Made by a program: the position numbers and the translations under genes
The notes under the pieces: model-generated
Told to the model about the DNA's origin: nothing
Seen by the model: the letters and a program-made list of their open reading frames with translations, nothing else
Databases searched by the model: none
Source of the DNA: Acinetobacter sp. SAAs474
GTDB taxonomy: Bacteria; Pseudomonadota; Gammaproteobacteria; Pseudomonadales; Moraxellaceae
Assembly: GCF_032823475.1 (NCBI RefSeq)
Contig: NZ_CP127915.1
Coordinates: forward strand, 3,038,001 to 3,102,000
Direction: 5' to 3'
DNA length: 64,000 nucleotides
Part shown: piece by piece, positions 15,474-23,415 of the stretch
Layout of the letters: the number at the start of each line of letters is the position of its first letter
How positions within the stretch are numbered: the first letter of the stretch is position 1

Positions 15474-16891
15474 TATTCATCCTCTGTACCATCTTCACGC
15501 TTTTCTATCAGTTTTACGATGTCATCCCACTTGTTTTCAGGGAATGTACCTGTTTGCTCATAGTGGTACCAAATAAATTCAGGCAGGCTCCCATTTAAGC
15601 ATGCCTCATAAATCAACTTAGATCGAGCTGAATCATATTTTGGTTTATTAAAATCCTGAGCAATCGTAAAACTAAGTTCTTCGACCTTTAAATCGTGATT
15701 AGGCATTGCAAACTTTGCACACCACCGCAAGGCATTAGTCAAGGCTTCAGAAACATTGGCCACAACCAGTGATAAAACAGAATGCTGAATTGAACTATCA
15801 TTATCTGCCTGAGTTGCTGTTTTGTTTGCAGATCCCACTTCAATAAGTCGTGCACCAAGTTCTTTCATTTGGTCCCATTTGTCATTCATACGATCATAAG
15901 CAAGATTATTACTATCTGCCTGGACCATCTTGGCATCTGTTGGAATACCTGATCGACTCCCTACACTCGCCCCACTCTCCTTGACCATTTTGTACTGATC
16001 TTCGGTGATTGATGGGAAACAAAGTGTAGGCTGACCAACAATAAAAGCAGACTCTTCAACATCAGCCGTACTTGCATAATATGAAAGCTCCATGGACCCC
16101 AATTCATAGAGCGGTGCGGTACCTATTTCTTCTGAATTATCAACCGCACCACAAAACGTAAAAGGAATATAATCCCAAGTCTGCCCCTGGTAATCTGTTG
16201 GTATCTTTTCGCCTTCAGATAACCATTCACCATTTTCATTTCGCTTATAAATGTTCACCGTATAGATAAAGCCACTATCACTTTCTTTCAGCTGTAGAAT
16301 GCGATACTGTTCCTCTGACTTAACGCTAAACCCGTCACGGACCTTTATTGTTTCCAGAATTTTGACAAAGCTTAGTTTCTTTTGATTACCAACAATAATG
16401 TAATCCCAATCTTTAATCGCAGACGCTTTGATGATATGAATCATCGGAAAAGCACCTTTGGACTTTTCTTCTGCTTTATTTCGACTAGGGCCTATATCTG
16501 GATAATCAACATAGACACCACAACGATAATTTCGGTTAATCAAACGTGTAGCACGCTGGGCTACCTGATAGATCGATCTTCCTGCGCCATCTGCATTACG
16601 CTCTAAATATTCAAGTTCATTCGGCCGATTAAAGACCGGTGTTTTGCCAAATGCTAAACCAATATGGCTTGCTAGAGTACGAGAAGTTACACCTGGAAAG
16701 ATTGCACGATGTAAATACTCTAAATAACGCAATTTTCCTGTTTCATCATTTTTCGATTTAAATAAAAAAGGAAGCTTTAAATAAACCTCCCCTTTTTGCT
16801 TGATAACTTCCTGACCAGCACAAACATCATCTAACTTATTCCAGGTATTTATGTGCTTATCATATTCAGCATGTGTTGCGGTAATACTCAT
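15473..16891 (-). CDS. Portal protein (DUF4055 family)
   Basis: 472 residues, DUF4055: VYLKLPFLFKSKNDETGKLR, then AIFPGVTSRTLASHIGLAF and YRCGVYVDYPD, with the stem/wing segments and a C-terminal helical crown. It forms the dodecameric DNA gate at the capsid vertex. Directly follows the large terminase, two bases away, the standard order. Confidence 0.87.
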   Translation of the reverse strand: MSITATHAEYDKHINTWNKLDDVCAGQEVIKQKGEVYLKLPFLFKSKNDETGKLRYLEYLHRAIFPGVTSRTLASHIGLAFGKTPVFNRPNELEYLERNADGAGRSIYQVAQRATRLINRNYRCGVYVDYPDIGPSRNKAEEKSKGAFPMIHIIKASAIKDWDYIIVGNQKKLSFVKILETIKVRDGFSVKSEEQYRILQLKESDSGFIYTVNIYKRNENGEWLSEGEKIPTDYQGQTWDYIPFTFCGAVDNSEEIGTAPLYELGSMELSYYASTADVEESAFIVGQPTLCFPSITEDQYKMVKESGASVGSRSGIPTDAKMVQADSNNLAYDRMNDKWDQMKELGARLIEVGSANKTATQADNDSSIQHSVLSLVVANVSEALTNALRWCAKFAMPNHDLKVEELSFTIAQDFNKPKYDSARSKLIYEACLNGSLPEFIWYHYEQTGTFPENKWDDIVKLIEKREDGTEDE

Positions 16892-16893
16892 AA

Positions 16894-18393
16894 TTAAAAT
16901 CCAAAAATTGGGATATCGACTTTGGTGACTTGAGGTTTCTTACTCATCGCTACCGCAAAATACCTAAATCCATCTGCTCCATGGGAAGTGTGGTCATGTA
17001 GTGGTTTATCTTTCCAAAAACCTTTGTCATCCCACTCTTTACGATAGTTTTCCAGATGCGAAATACCTTGTTCACATTTATTTTCGTCAAATTCACAGTA
17101 CGGCAGAATTTCGCGAACTTGCTCAATACCATCCATAATTCCAATATTTGGAACTACATTAAATTTAACTGAATAGATTTGACCATCAATTTCATAACCT
17201 TCCTTCGCAATATCAAGGCGAGATTTACCGTCATTCATCAATGATCTATTTTGAATATCGTGTGGTGCATAATGCTCTGAATACTGATAACCACGATCTT
17301 TAAGCACTTTAAAATAATGCCTCATGCCTTCGCCTGAGTTTTCATAGTAATCAATCACCTGGTAATAGCTTTCACCAATCTTTCTAACAAACCAGATGGC
17401 TGTTGAGTCGGATACCCCTAGATCCCAAAAGGTCATTACTGGTAAGTGGCTATTATCTGGCAATTCACCAATACGACCTTTTAAATACAACTCCTTGAAC
17501 TGCTTTGAATAGTAAGCGCCTTCGACTGACTGTTGAAATGCTTCTTCTGGTATAGATGGATATTCACGCTTAATATCATCACCCAGCGTTTTTTCTTTAG
17601 ATGCATACCAGGCTTGTTGTTCTGGTGTGGTCTTAATCCCGTACTTTGATTCTAATTTTTCAAAGTATTCTTTTAATCGGTCACTTAGTTTTTCAGTAAC
17701 AGGGATTGAATATTCTTGATTCTTCCACCACGAAAAAAAGAAGAATTTCCATTCTAGGATATTCAGTGTTCTGCCTTGCAAACTCAGCTTTTCAGCTTCT
17801 TGACAATAATCATAAAAATATCCTGCTCGACCCTCAGCAGTAGACTCAAGCGTAATTACCCCACCAAGAGGTACGGCTTCAAATGCACCTGTGACAATTT
17901 CTCTAGCCTTATCAGGGAACTTTGCACAAATCTTACCAAATTCAGATACATGAAGGCTTTTAAGCGTACCACCACGAAATGAAGTTGATACCGATACCGA
18001 GCCACCTTTGGAAAATACAATTTCCTCAGTGGTCATCTTCTCTAGTGGATTGGCTTTCTTTATGATTTGTGGCAAGCAATCGTATGCAAATTTAACTTTT
18101 TCACGGAATAACCGTTGTGCGTCACTTAGCTTGTGAGCAATCATGGCACATTGTTTATTTTCAAAGATTGCTGTATCTAGCTGCATAATGCATTTTTCAG
18201 TAGTGAATCCAAGCTGACGAGCCTTTAAAATAACATTACGACTATGCATGCCTTCGTAATACTCCAGCTGCTCTTGTGTCATCTTGAACTTAACTTTTTT
18301 ACCGTGCTTATCTTTAATGTAGTAGAGATGATTTAAACGCCAAAACTTGTCTTTGAGTTTTTCTTTAAGTTCCGCAAAAGTCATTTTGGCCAT
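16894..18393 (-). CDS. Terminase large subunit
   Basis: 499 residues; DNA-packaging motor. ATPase: Walker A variant KARQLGFTT at ~57-65, Walker B region LKSLHVSEF with catalytic Glu at ~151, coupling motif ITLESTAEG at ~180-188. Nuclease: VMTFWDLGVSDSTAIWFV with Asp ~324, HYAPHD near 378, and a final acidic residue in the HGADGF segment. ATG 18393 has AAGGAG at 6 bases. Downstream of the small subunit by 14 bases. Confidence 0.93.
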   Translation of the reverse strand: MAKMTFAELKEKLKDKFWRLNHLYYIKDKHGKKVKFKMTQEQLEYYEGMHSRNVILKARQLGFTTEKCIMQLDTAIFENKQCAMIAHKLSDAQRLFREKVKFAYDCLPQIIKKANPLEKMTTEEIVFSKGGSVSVSTSFRGGTLKSLHVSEFGKICAKFPDKAREIVTGAFEAVPLGGVITLESTAEGRAGYFYDYCQEAEKLSLQGRTLNILEWKFFFFSWWKNQEYSIPVTEKLSDRLKEYFEKLESKYGIKTTPEQQAWYASKEKTLGDDIKREYPSIPEEAFQQSVEGAYYSKQFKELYLKGRIGELPDNSHLPVMTFWDLGVSDSTAIWFVRKIGESYYQVIDYYENSGEGMRHYFKVLKDRGYQYSEHYAPHDIQNRSLMNDGKSRLDIAKEGYEIDGQIYSVKFNVVPNIGIMDGIEQVREILPYCEFDENKCEQGISHLENYRKEWDDKGFWKDKPLHDHTSHGADGFRYFAVAMSKKPQVTKVDIPIFGF

Positions 18394-18407
18394 TGCGACT
18401 CCTTAAA

Positions 18408-18887
18408 TTATTCCTCGCTCAATTCGTCAATAAGTTCTGACATAAGATCAACTTCAACATTGATCTTCTTCTTTTCAACAAACATGCCGATATGCTTACC
18501 AATCAATTCATTGGCTTTAGTTGCACCTTGTTCTTTAAAAACATAAGCTGGCTGAATTTGACCATCTGGGCCTTCAATATATACAGGATTACCTTCACGA
18601 TCTGTGACTGCTTCTGCTTGCATACAGCGTTCAGCAATAGACTTAAGATTTTTCAGTACATAATATGCATCTAAACCAAGCTCATTCATGCGAATTTCTT
18701 TGAGATAAGCAATCCGTTCCTGAATCTCAGGCTTTGCAAACAACTTGCTGCAATGCTGTTTAGCTGATTTTGTGCTATACCCTGCACGTATACCAGCTTG
18801 AGTAATGTTTAAATCTTTTAAGTATTCCTGGCAAAACAGTTCATGACGATCATCTTTTAAACTGTCCGCCCCTGCGTGTTTTGTCAT
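18408..18887 (-). CDS. Terminase small subunit (Terminase_2)
   Basis: 159 residues. N-terminal DNA-binding part reads RHELFCQEYLKDLNITQAG followed by IRAGYSTKSAKQHCSKLF, the typical small-terminase helix-turn-helix; the C-terminal half is the oligomerisation helix and the large-subunit-binding tail (KKINVEVDLMSELIDELSEE). It recognises the packaging site, which should lie within or just upstream of this gene. Confidence 0.9.
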   Translation of the reverse strand: MTKHAGADSLKDDRHELFCQEYLKDLNITQAGIRAGYSTKSAKQHCSKLFAKPEIQERIAYLKEIRMNELGLDAYYVLKNLKSIAERCMQAEAVTDREGNPVYIEGPDGQIQPAYVFKEQGATKANELIGKHIGMFVEKKKINVEVDLMSELIDELSEE

Positions 18888-18907
18888 AATTTTTCCTTGG
18901 TTAATAA

Positions 18908-18929
18908 AAAACCTCCCGAAGGAGGTTTT
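18908..18929 (-). terminator. Intrinsic terminator before the terminase operon
   Basis: AAAACCTCC CGAA GGAGGTTTT, a perfect 9-bp stem with tetraloop; nearly the same sequence as the hairpin at 3681-3700. Confidence 0.85.
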
Positions 18930-18931
18930 AG

Positions 18932-19294
18932 CTATCTGAGAACTGATAAGGGGATTTTTAATTCCTTGCGTTTAAATTCAGGAGTATCACCAAAAGACAC
19001 ATAAGGTGTCATTTTAATCATGGGCTTTTCAATCACAATATAACCATCAATAATATTGTGCATATTTCGTTTAGCTTCATCAATATCACTAAATCTAAGA
19101 ACAACAAATTCGCATTCCATATCATTAATCACCATGACATCCATACCGCAAAGCTTCTTATCCCATCTAATATCTGGGCGTTCTTGCTGTATAGCTTCAC
19201 TCAAACCTAGATTAATAAATACAACATTAGGTGAAATAGAGAAATCTTGTTCGTATTGAATCTTAGCTTTATTTAGTTTTCTGATTAAAGACAT
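18932..19294 (-). CDS. Hypothetical protein upstream of terminase
   Basis: 120 residues, no family recognised. N-terminal helix LIRKLNKAKIQYEQDF, then alternating strands (NVVFINLGLSEA, CEFVVLRFSDIDEAKRNMHN, GYIVIEKPMIKMTPYVSFG). Its position between the non-coding region and terS, followed at once by a terminator, makes it either the first late gene or a separate unit. Confidence 0.7.
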   Translation of the reverse strand: MSLIRKLNKAKIQYEQDFSISPNVVFINLGLSEAIQQERPDIRWDKKLCGMDVMVINDMECEFVVLRFSDIDEAKRNMHNIIDGYIVIEKPMIKMTPYVSFGDTPEFKRKELKIPLSVLR

Positions 19295-19417
19295 TATTTG
19301 ATCTCAGTATACTTTGGTCAAAATATATCATTATTTTAATTATTTAACGATTGCTTGGTATTATTTATTACTTCTATTCCATCAACTATTTAATGCCTTT
19401 CTTTAGATATGAAAAAA

Positions 19418-19441
19418 GCCACATCTTGGGGAAAATGTGGC
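19418..19441 (-). terminator. Hairpin repeat copy 1 (CTTGGGGA loop)
   Basis: GCCACAT / ATGTGGC stem with loop containing CTTGGGGAA; on the minus strand followed by TTTTTTC. One of three similar hairpins. Confidence 0.65.
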
Positions 19442-19678
19442 AAAGCGGATATGCGTCATATTGTATTGTCCGCATATTTATCTTGAATAATTTCATGTGA
19501 AATATCAGTGAATTTTTATATCAATTTATAAATAAAGAATATCGTAATTATGACTATAAATAATCACACTAAGTTAGTGCTGCTTTAGTCTAAAAAGTTT
19601 GACAATATCTCAAATCCTAATAATATCAATTGAACAATAAAAATACAAACCACTATAAATCCAGAGGGTTTAATTAGG

Positions 19679-19709
19679 CCTACATCTCTAAAAAGATGTA
19701 GGTTTTTTT
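19679..19709 (+). terminator. Plus-strand intrinsic terminator
   Basis: CCTACATCT CTAAAA AGATGTAGG is a perfect 9-bp stem followed by seven T on the plus strand, with no plus-strand gene in front of it. Points to a plus-strand small RNA ending near 19709. Confidence 0.75.
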
Positions 19710-19730
19710 AAATATTTTACCAACAAAAAA

Positions 19731-19756
19731 AGCCACGTCTTGGGGAAGACATGGCT
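19731..19756 (-). terminator. Hairpin repeat copy 2 (CTTGGGGA loop)
   Basis: AGCCACGTCTT pairs with AAGACATGGCT with one mismatch and a GGGG (minus CCCC) loop; on the minus strand a run of seven T follows. Confidence 0.7.
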
Positions 19757-19980
19757 ATGAATCAGGGTGTACTTAACAAGTAAATTGACTATCTAAATAT
19801 ATCCTATCTTCCATAAAAAATTAGTAGAGTTATGTAAATTTTAGGAATTAAACTGTAACAATCAATCAATTTATAAAACAATCTGGTTACTTAAAAGAAG
19901 TATTTGAAATACAAAATCTTTAAAATTTAAGTTATATGCTTACTGCATAAAAACGATAAAGACTTCACTCCAATGATCAA

Positions 19981-20011
19981 CTGCAAACTTCCCTATTTGC
20001 AGTTTTTTTTT
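19981..20011 (+). terminator. Plus-strand intrinsic terminator
   Basis: CTGCAAA / TTTGCAG stem, 8-base loop, then nine T on the plus strand; again no plus-strand gene in front of it. Confidence 0.75.
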
Positions 20012-20102
20012 CAAAAAAAAACCCCGAGAATATCAGGGTATTTACTCAGTTGAGCAAGGCCACTCCCGTGGCAGAGGTGTTCTACAATATTAATAAAAAA
20101 AA

Positions 20103-20130
20103 ATACCCACAAATGAGTAGAAGTGGGTAT
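20103..20130 (-). terminator. Minus-strand intrinsic terminator
   Basis: ATACCCAC / GTGGGTAT, 8-bp perfect stem, 12-base loop, followed on the minus strand by a long T run. Confidence 0.75.
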
Positions 20131-20201
20131 ATAAAGCTTAAATCTAGTGGTGCATAAATTAATCACTTTTAAAATAAAATTCAAGTACTTTAATAAAAAA
20201 A

Positions 20202-20223
20202 ACCACACCTTGGGGAGTGTGGT
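20202..20223 (-). terminator. Hairpin repeat copy 3 (CTTGGGGA loop)
   Basis: ACCACAC / GTGTGGT stem with loop CTTGGGGA; on the minus strand followed by eight T. Ends the small-gene unit 21251-20301. Confidence 0.75.
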
Positions 20224-20300
20224 GAGAAATCAAAAGTGTGCTATACACTTCATGGAAGTCCTATAGTAGCATTCGGTTATGTGAAATTTGGGTGAATAGT

Positions 20301-20408
20301 CTACCCAATATCATTGATCGTCTGCCCTGTTGCCGCTTCGAATAAATGTATGTGTTTAGATATTGATTGATAAAGATCGCGTTTAAGTTGATCCAGGTTA
20401 TCTGTCAT
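20301..20408 (-). CDS. 35-residue phage protein
   Basis: MTDNLDQLKRDLYQSISKHI continues to HLFEAATGQTINDIG. The ATG at 20408 has a strong AAGGTGA ribosome site 5 bases upstream, and a terminator follows about 80 bases after the stop. Soluble and helical; no family recognised. Too short to be called by length alone, but the ribosome site and protein-like composition support it. Confidence 0.6.
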   Translation of the reverse strand: MTDNLDQLKRDLYQSISKHIHLFEAATGQTINDIG

Positions 20409-20450
20409 ATAATCACCTTATCCAACCGAGGAAACGTAGACTTATCTAAG

Positions 20451-20753
20451 CTACTTAATTCCTAAAATACTTACAGGGCAATTATTTCGGCTTGAAATCT
20501 CTTGCTCAATGCCTTTTGGGTGCTCACCATGCAATGCCAACATCGATTCAGCAATTTGGTCATCAGTGTTGTGACCTAATTCCCATGAAGTACCAGAGCC
20601 GCGAATATTCTTTTCAACATCGATAATGGTGTAATAACCTTTACCAAATATGCTTTGTGTACAGATAACAAAAGGATGGCGTACAACACGAACCAACCAC
20701 CAAGATTTATCTAACTTAACTTTTTGACCAACTTTAAGATCCTTTGCTTCCAT
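20451..20753 (-). CDS. Hypothetical phage protein
   Basis: 100 residues; N-terminal MEAKDLKVGQKVKLDKSWWL looks like a small beta-barrel (SH3-like) opening, followed by RGSGTSWELGHNTDDQIAES. Second gene in a run of small early/middle genes; begins one base after the previous stop. Function unknown. Confidence 0.65.
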   Translation of the reverse strand: MEAKDLKVGQKVKLDKSWWLVRVVRHPFVICTQSIFGKGYYTIIDVEKNIRGSGTSWELGHNTDDQIAESMLALHGEHPKGIEQEISSRNNCPVSILGIK

Positions 20754-20754
20754 A

Positions 20755-20970
20755 TCAAGCCACCATCATTGCTTCACGCAATTCACTAAGTTTGTAATGT
20801 GTATGTGGATTGTGAATACCGATAATCATTTTGTCTGTGCAATACCCATGAATACCACCAAAGTTATCCGTCCACTCATCGACGTAATAGACTGCTTCTT
20901 CATGGGCTTCATCGAGAATATCTTGGACTTTCTCAGCCCCAAGCTTCTCTATTAGTTTTTGAGCTTTCAT
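20755..20970 (-). CDS. Hypothetical phage protein
   Basis: 71 residues from ATG 20970 (MKAQKLIEKLGAEKVQDILD). The longer frame to 21003 would start inside a terminator stem and is rejected. Acidic, with a C-terminal NPHTHYKLSELREAM. Unknown function. Confidence 0.65.
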   Translation of the reverse strand: MKAQKLIEKLGAEKVQDILDEAHEEAVYYVDEWTDNFGGIHGYCTDKMIIGIHNPHTHYKLSELREAMMVA

Positions 20971-20992
20971 TTTCTCTATTCCTAAAAAAGAA

Positions 20993-21012
20993 ACCCCGAA
21001 CAATGTCGGGGT
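20993..21012 (-). terminator. Intrinsic terminator
   Basis: ACCCCGA / TCGGGGT, 7-bp stem, followed by TTTCTTTTTT on the minus strand; between the genes at 21030 and 20970. Confidence 0.75.
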
Positions 21013-21029
21013 ATTTAATTACGCTTTTT

Positions 21030-21251
21030 TTACTTCAAATAAACAGTAAGCAAAATCAAATTATCTTTGACTTCCTCAACTTTGCTTTTGTACCCATGTT
21101 GTTTGCAATATTCTAAAAATTTACCTAAAGCATCACCCGCCAATGAAGAAACAACTATTTCTGTCTCCATGATGCCATCTTTTGGTGGATTCCATCTCCT
21201 AAAAGTGGAACCAAATAAATCATTAAAAGTTGTGGTGAATGTAGTGATCAT
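21030..21251 (-). CDS. Hypothetical phage protein
   Basis: 73 residues (MITTFTTTFNDLFGSTFRRW, later LAGDALGKFLEYCKQHGYKS). Looks like a small alpha/beta protein. AAGGAC precedes the start. The 230 bases upstream (21252-21484) are AT-rich with no gene; I see no clear promoter there. Confidence 0.6.
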   Translation of the reverse strand: MITTFTTTFNDLFGSTFRRWNPPKDGIMETEIVVSSLAGDALGKFLEYCKQHGYKSKVEEVKDNLILLTVYLK

Positions 21252-21484
21252 ATTGAAGTCCTTATGCCTAGGTTAATAAACACAAACATAAGCTTAAACA
21301 AACAACCAATTCAATCTTAAAAATCAACATAAATCATTGATAATATTATTTTTATATGATTTTAAGACAGCAACCAAATGAATTGATTAGGGTTTTAAAT
21401 AAAGCATTTTAACTTGAGAATTGGTAACTAAATGTGTGCTTATGATTTAAGGGTTTAATTATGGCGAATTCGACCTAATTAGAA

Positions 21485-21601
21485 TTAACGACGATTCTTA
21501 CAGAACGCATTACTCGCAGCACCACATTTCTTTGATGTAATAAACGCTGCGCTAGTTACAACTGGCATAGTTAAAATTAAAATCAATGCAATATATTTCA
21601 T
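21485..21601 (-). CDS. 38-residue exported peptide
   Basis: MKYIALILILTMPVVTSAAF is a complete signal peptide, followed by a short basic, two-Cys mature part (ITSKKCGAASNAFCKNRR). AGGTGA precedes the ATG at 21601. It lies between tRNAs and small phage genes. A disulfide-bonded periplasmic peptide is implied; function unknown. Confidence 0.6.
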   Translation of the reverse strand: MKYIALILILTMPVVTSAAFITSKKCGAASNAFCKNRR

Positions 21602-21617
21602 GAGTCACCTATAAAAC

Positions 21618-21694
21618 TGGTGGGCCTTATCAGATTTGAACTGATTATCTTCCTGTTATGAGCAGGGTGCTTATACCACTTAAGCTTAAGGCCC
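21618..21694 (-). tRNA. tRNA with CAT anticodon (Met or Ile2)
   Basis: Cloverleaf on the minus strand: acceptor GGGCCTT/AAGGCCC, D-stem GCTT/AAGC, anticodon loop CTCATAA, T-arm ATCAG-TTCAAAT-CTGAT, A discriminator and encoded CCA. One C-A mismatch at the top of the anticodon stem. CAT could be Met or, if lysidine-modified, Ile (AUA). Phage-borne. Confidence 0.88.
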
Positions 21695-21696
21695 AT

Positions 21697-21773
21697 TGGC
21701 ACGCCATACAGGATTCGAACCTGTGACCATCTACTTAGAAGGCAGATGCTCTATCCAACTGAGCTAATGGCGT
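21697..21773 (-). tRNA. tRNA-Arg (TCT)
   Basis: Cloverleaf on the minus strand: acceptor ACGCCAT/ATGGCGT, D-stem GCTC, anticodon loop CTTCTAA (TCT), T-arm ACAGG-TTCGAAT-CCTGT, G discriminator and encoded CCA. Reads AGA, a codon favoured in AT-rich phage genes. Two bases from the other tRNA. Confidence 0.93.
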
Positions 21774-22039
21774 ATGATCACCACAGAAGATCTATGCTGT
21801 GGCCCATAGCTACTCCTTACTTTGATTGCCACCTAATAGGCACGGTACTAATCAATTTTCAGTTTCGATATCATATGTTTTGTCGGGGCATCACTCCCAA
21901 TTCTGATTTCACTTTCCTGCATATCCTATTCATGCTCGATGAACTGCATGGGTTGTACCCTCTTTCGTAGGGTCTAAACGCTGCCAATCAAAGCCGATTA
22001 GCACAAAGTTAAAACTTCATGACTTTTCTCCTGACAACA
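21774..22039. other. Gene-free stretch between the tRNAs and the late-switch terminator
   Basis: About 270 bases. On the minus strand I see only tiny frames with partial ribosome sites (for example a 9-codon frame after AAGGAG directly before the tRNAs) and a small hairpin ACCCT/AGGGT near 21955-21975. It is the place where a late promoter and a Q-type loading site would be expected, but neither can be identified by eye. Confidence 0.4.
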
Positions 22040-22067
22040 AAAAAGCCCACCATTTGGCGAGCTTTTT
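22040..22067 (-). terminator. Terminator downstream of the antiterminator-position gene
   Basis: AAAAAGC / GCTTTTT stem with internal CC/GG pairs; on the minus strand a T run follows. It separates the early operon from the tRNAs and late genes, as tR' does in lambda. Confidence 0.65.
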
Positions 22068-22141
22068 AGTCTTGGTCTCGGATAACCGTAATACGACCAG
22101 TATAGTAAAACTATACCTTAGTCTTCGCTAAAACGAAATAG

Positions 22142-22705
22142 CTATACTCGTATTTCTTTGTAAGTATTTTTTTTATACTTTTCAATTGCCTTGGATGCCT
22201 CATCGATTGCAGACTCCAAAGCCAAAAACATTAAGTTTTCGTAGCGCTTCCAAGTTACACGATACGCATCAACATTAATAATATGACTACCAATCCCGGC
22301 ATAATATAAACGGCCCTTAGCTGTGTAGTTTTCTTCTAATTCAGGATTTAAAGAAAAATCAATGACCATACGTGCAATCAAATAAGCCAAGTGATACATG
22401 CCAATATTTTCAGGCTCTCGCTTCTTATCACTAGTCGCATTTAAAATCATAATGTTGGCCAAATGATTACGCACATACTCATAATCACTTTGACATTTAC
22501 CACCAAATACAATTAGCGCTGTTACTGATTTTGCCAATTGAGTTTCCATACTTGCAATGGCACCCAAGCGATCCTGATAGTCCAATGGTTTTTCTCCCGT
22601 GCCATGTGCTTGTGGTTCAAAATTAGGTGACTTTGCAGTAATGCCATGAGTCAACCATTCAAATTGTTCAAACTTTTCCGATGCTACATTTACTGCAATA
22701 TTCAT
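22142..22705 (-). CDS. Hypothetical protein at the late antiterminator position
   Basis: 187 residues, helical: DYQDRLGAIASMETQLAKSV, later MYHLAYLIARMVIDFSL and VTWKRYENLMFLALESAIDE. It does not show a zinc finger or another Q-family mark I recognise. It is the last early gene, after RusA and directly before a terminator, which is where Q-type antiterminators are found, so a late regulator is possible from position only. Confidence 0.6.
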   Translation of the reverse strand: MNIAVNVASEKFEQFEWLTHGITAKSPNFEPQAHGTGEKPLDYQDRLGAIASMETQLAKSVTALIVFGGKCQSDYEYVRNHLANIMILNATSDKKREPENIGMYHLAYLIARMVIDFSLNPELEENYTAKGRLYYAGIGSHIINVDAYRVTWKRYENLMFLALESAIDEASKAIEKYKKNTYKEIRV

Positions 22706-22714
22706 CCCACCACC

Positions 22715-23203
22715 TCAAACCTTCTTAACTGAAATAATCAACTTCCCATTTTTATGAACTGGCAGTCGTTCGACCACCAGCTTATCCACTTGTCTATCAT
22801 CTAAAATCAGACCGCATTTTGATAAAGCATCAAAGATAGGCTTCACTATGTTGTCTATATCCCTCACTTTCGCATCAGGTGGCGCAAATTGGACGTTTAC
22901 CGACACCTTCCCATCGTACCTACACGGATTAATGAAACGCTCCATAACAGCTTTAAAATGCTTTGCACGTAGGCTTAATCTTTTTCGTGCTTTTCCTGAA
23001 TCTAACCAGTAGTTATTGACTGACGGTGGCACTATTTCGATTTCGCATAACAGCAAGTCATCTTCAAACAATCCATCACTTGCAAAGCCTTTGATTAGGT
23101 GTGCTGGTATCTTTGGCGCTGGATCAGGATTGCGTTTCTTCTTCGGTGCAGGCTTACCCACACCTTGAAGTTGTCGGAGTTGTGATACGGTTAGGCGAGT
23201 CAT
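22715..23203 (-). CDS. RusA-family Holliday junction resolvase
   Basis: 162 residues. Core motifs are visible: IVPPSVNNYW near the start of the fold and PPDAKVRDIDNIVKPIFDAL then GLILDDRQVDKL, carrying the conserved metal-binding aspartates. Resolves branched DNA before packaging. The N-terminal ~45 residues are a basic, Pro/Lys-rich extension not normal for RusA. Overlaps the next upstream frame by four bases. Confidence 0.88.
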   Translation of the reverse strand: MTRLTVSQLRQLQGVGKPAPKKKRNPDPAPKIPAHLIKGFASDGLFEDDLLLCEIEIVPPSVNNYWLDSGKARKRLSLRAKHFKAVMERFINPCRYDGKVSVNVQFAPPDAKVRDIDNIVKPIFDALSKCGLILDDRQVDKLVVERLPVHKNGKLIISVKKV

Positions 23204-23415
23204 TCACACCCCTTAACCTTGTCAATACTTCCCACATCGTGAAATCTATATTTTTTAGATAGACGACCAATAACCTGATTTCTTGTTAGAGGTTTTTCAG
23301 ACTTGATACTTATTGTCTGCCACACCAACCCTAATCTGATTCGAGCCTCATACCTGCACGATGCATTAACTTGAGTGGATAACACCAATAAAAATATGAT
23401 TAACAGGAATTTCAA
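23200..23415 (-). CDS. Small exported protein
   Basis: 71 residues with a clear signal peptide (MKFLLIIFLLVLSTQVNAS) and a mature part with two Cys at its ends, beginning CRYEARIRLGLVWQTI. It sits with 4-base overlaps between a coiled-coil protein gene and rusA. Unknown function. Confidence 0.65.
   Translation of the reverse strand: MKFLLIIFLLVLSTQVNASCRYEARIRLGLVWQTISIKSEKPLTRNQVIGRLSKKYRFHDVGSIDKVKGCE

Larger units (their letters stand above)
19295..20300. other. 1-kb AT-rich region without protein genes, dense in terminators
   Basis: No frame longer than a few dozen codons with a ribosome site is visible. It holds at least five good intrinsic terminators: minus-oriented at 19418-19441, 19731-19756 and 20103-20130, plus-oriented at 19679-19702 and 19981-20002. 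A minus hairpin at 20202-20223 and a weaker minus structure at 20021-20039, preceded by GCCAC-GGGA-GTGGC, add to it. Several small RNAs read from both strands are the simplest explanation. The phage packaging site may also lie here. Confidence 0.55.

Noticed and set aside
19418..20223. CRISPR-like repeats
   Set aside because: Only three hairpins, 300-470 bases apart, with unequal stems; no regular spacers and no cas genes.
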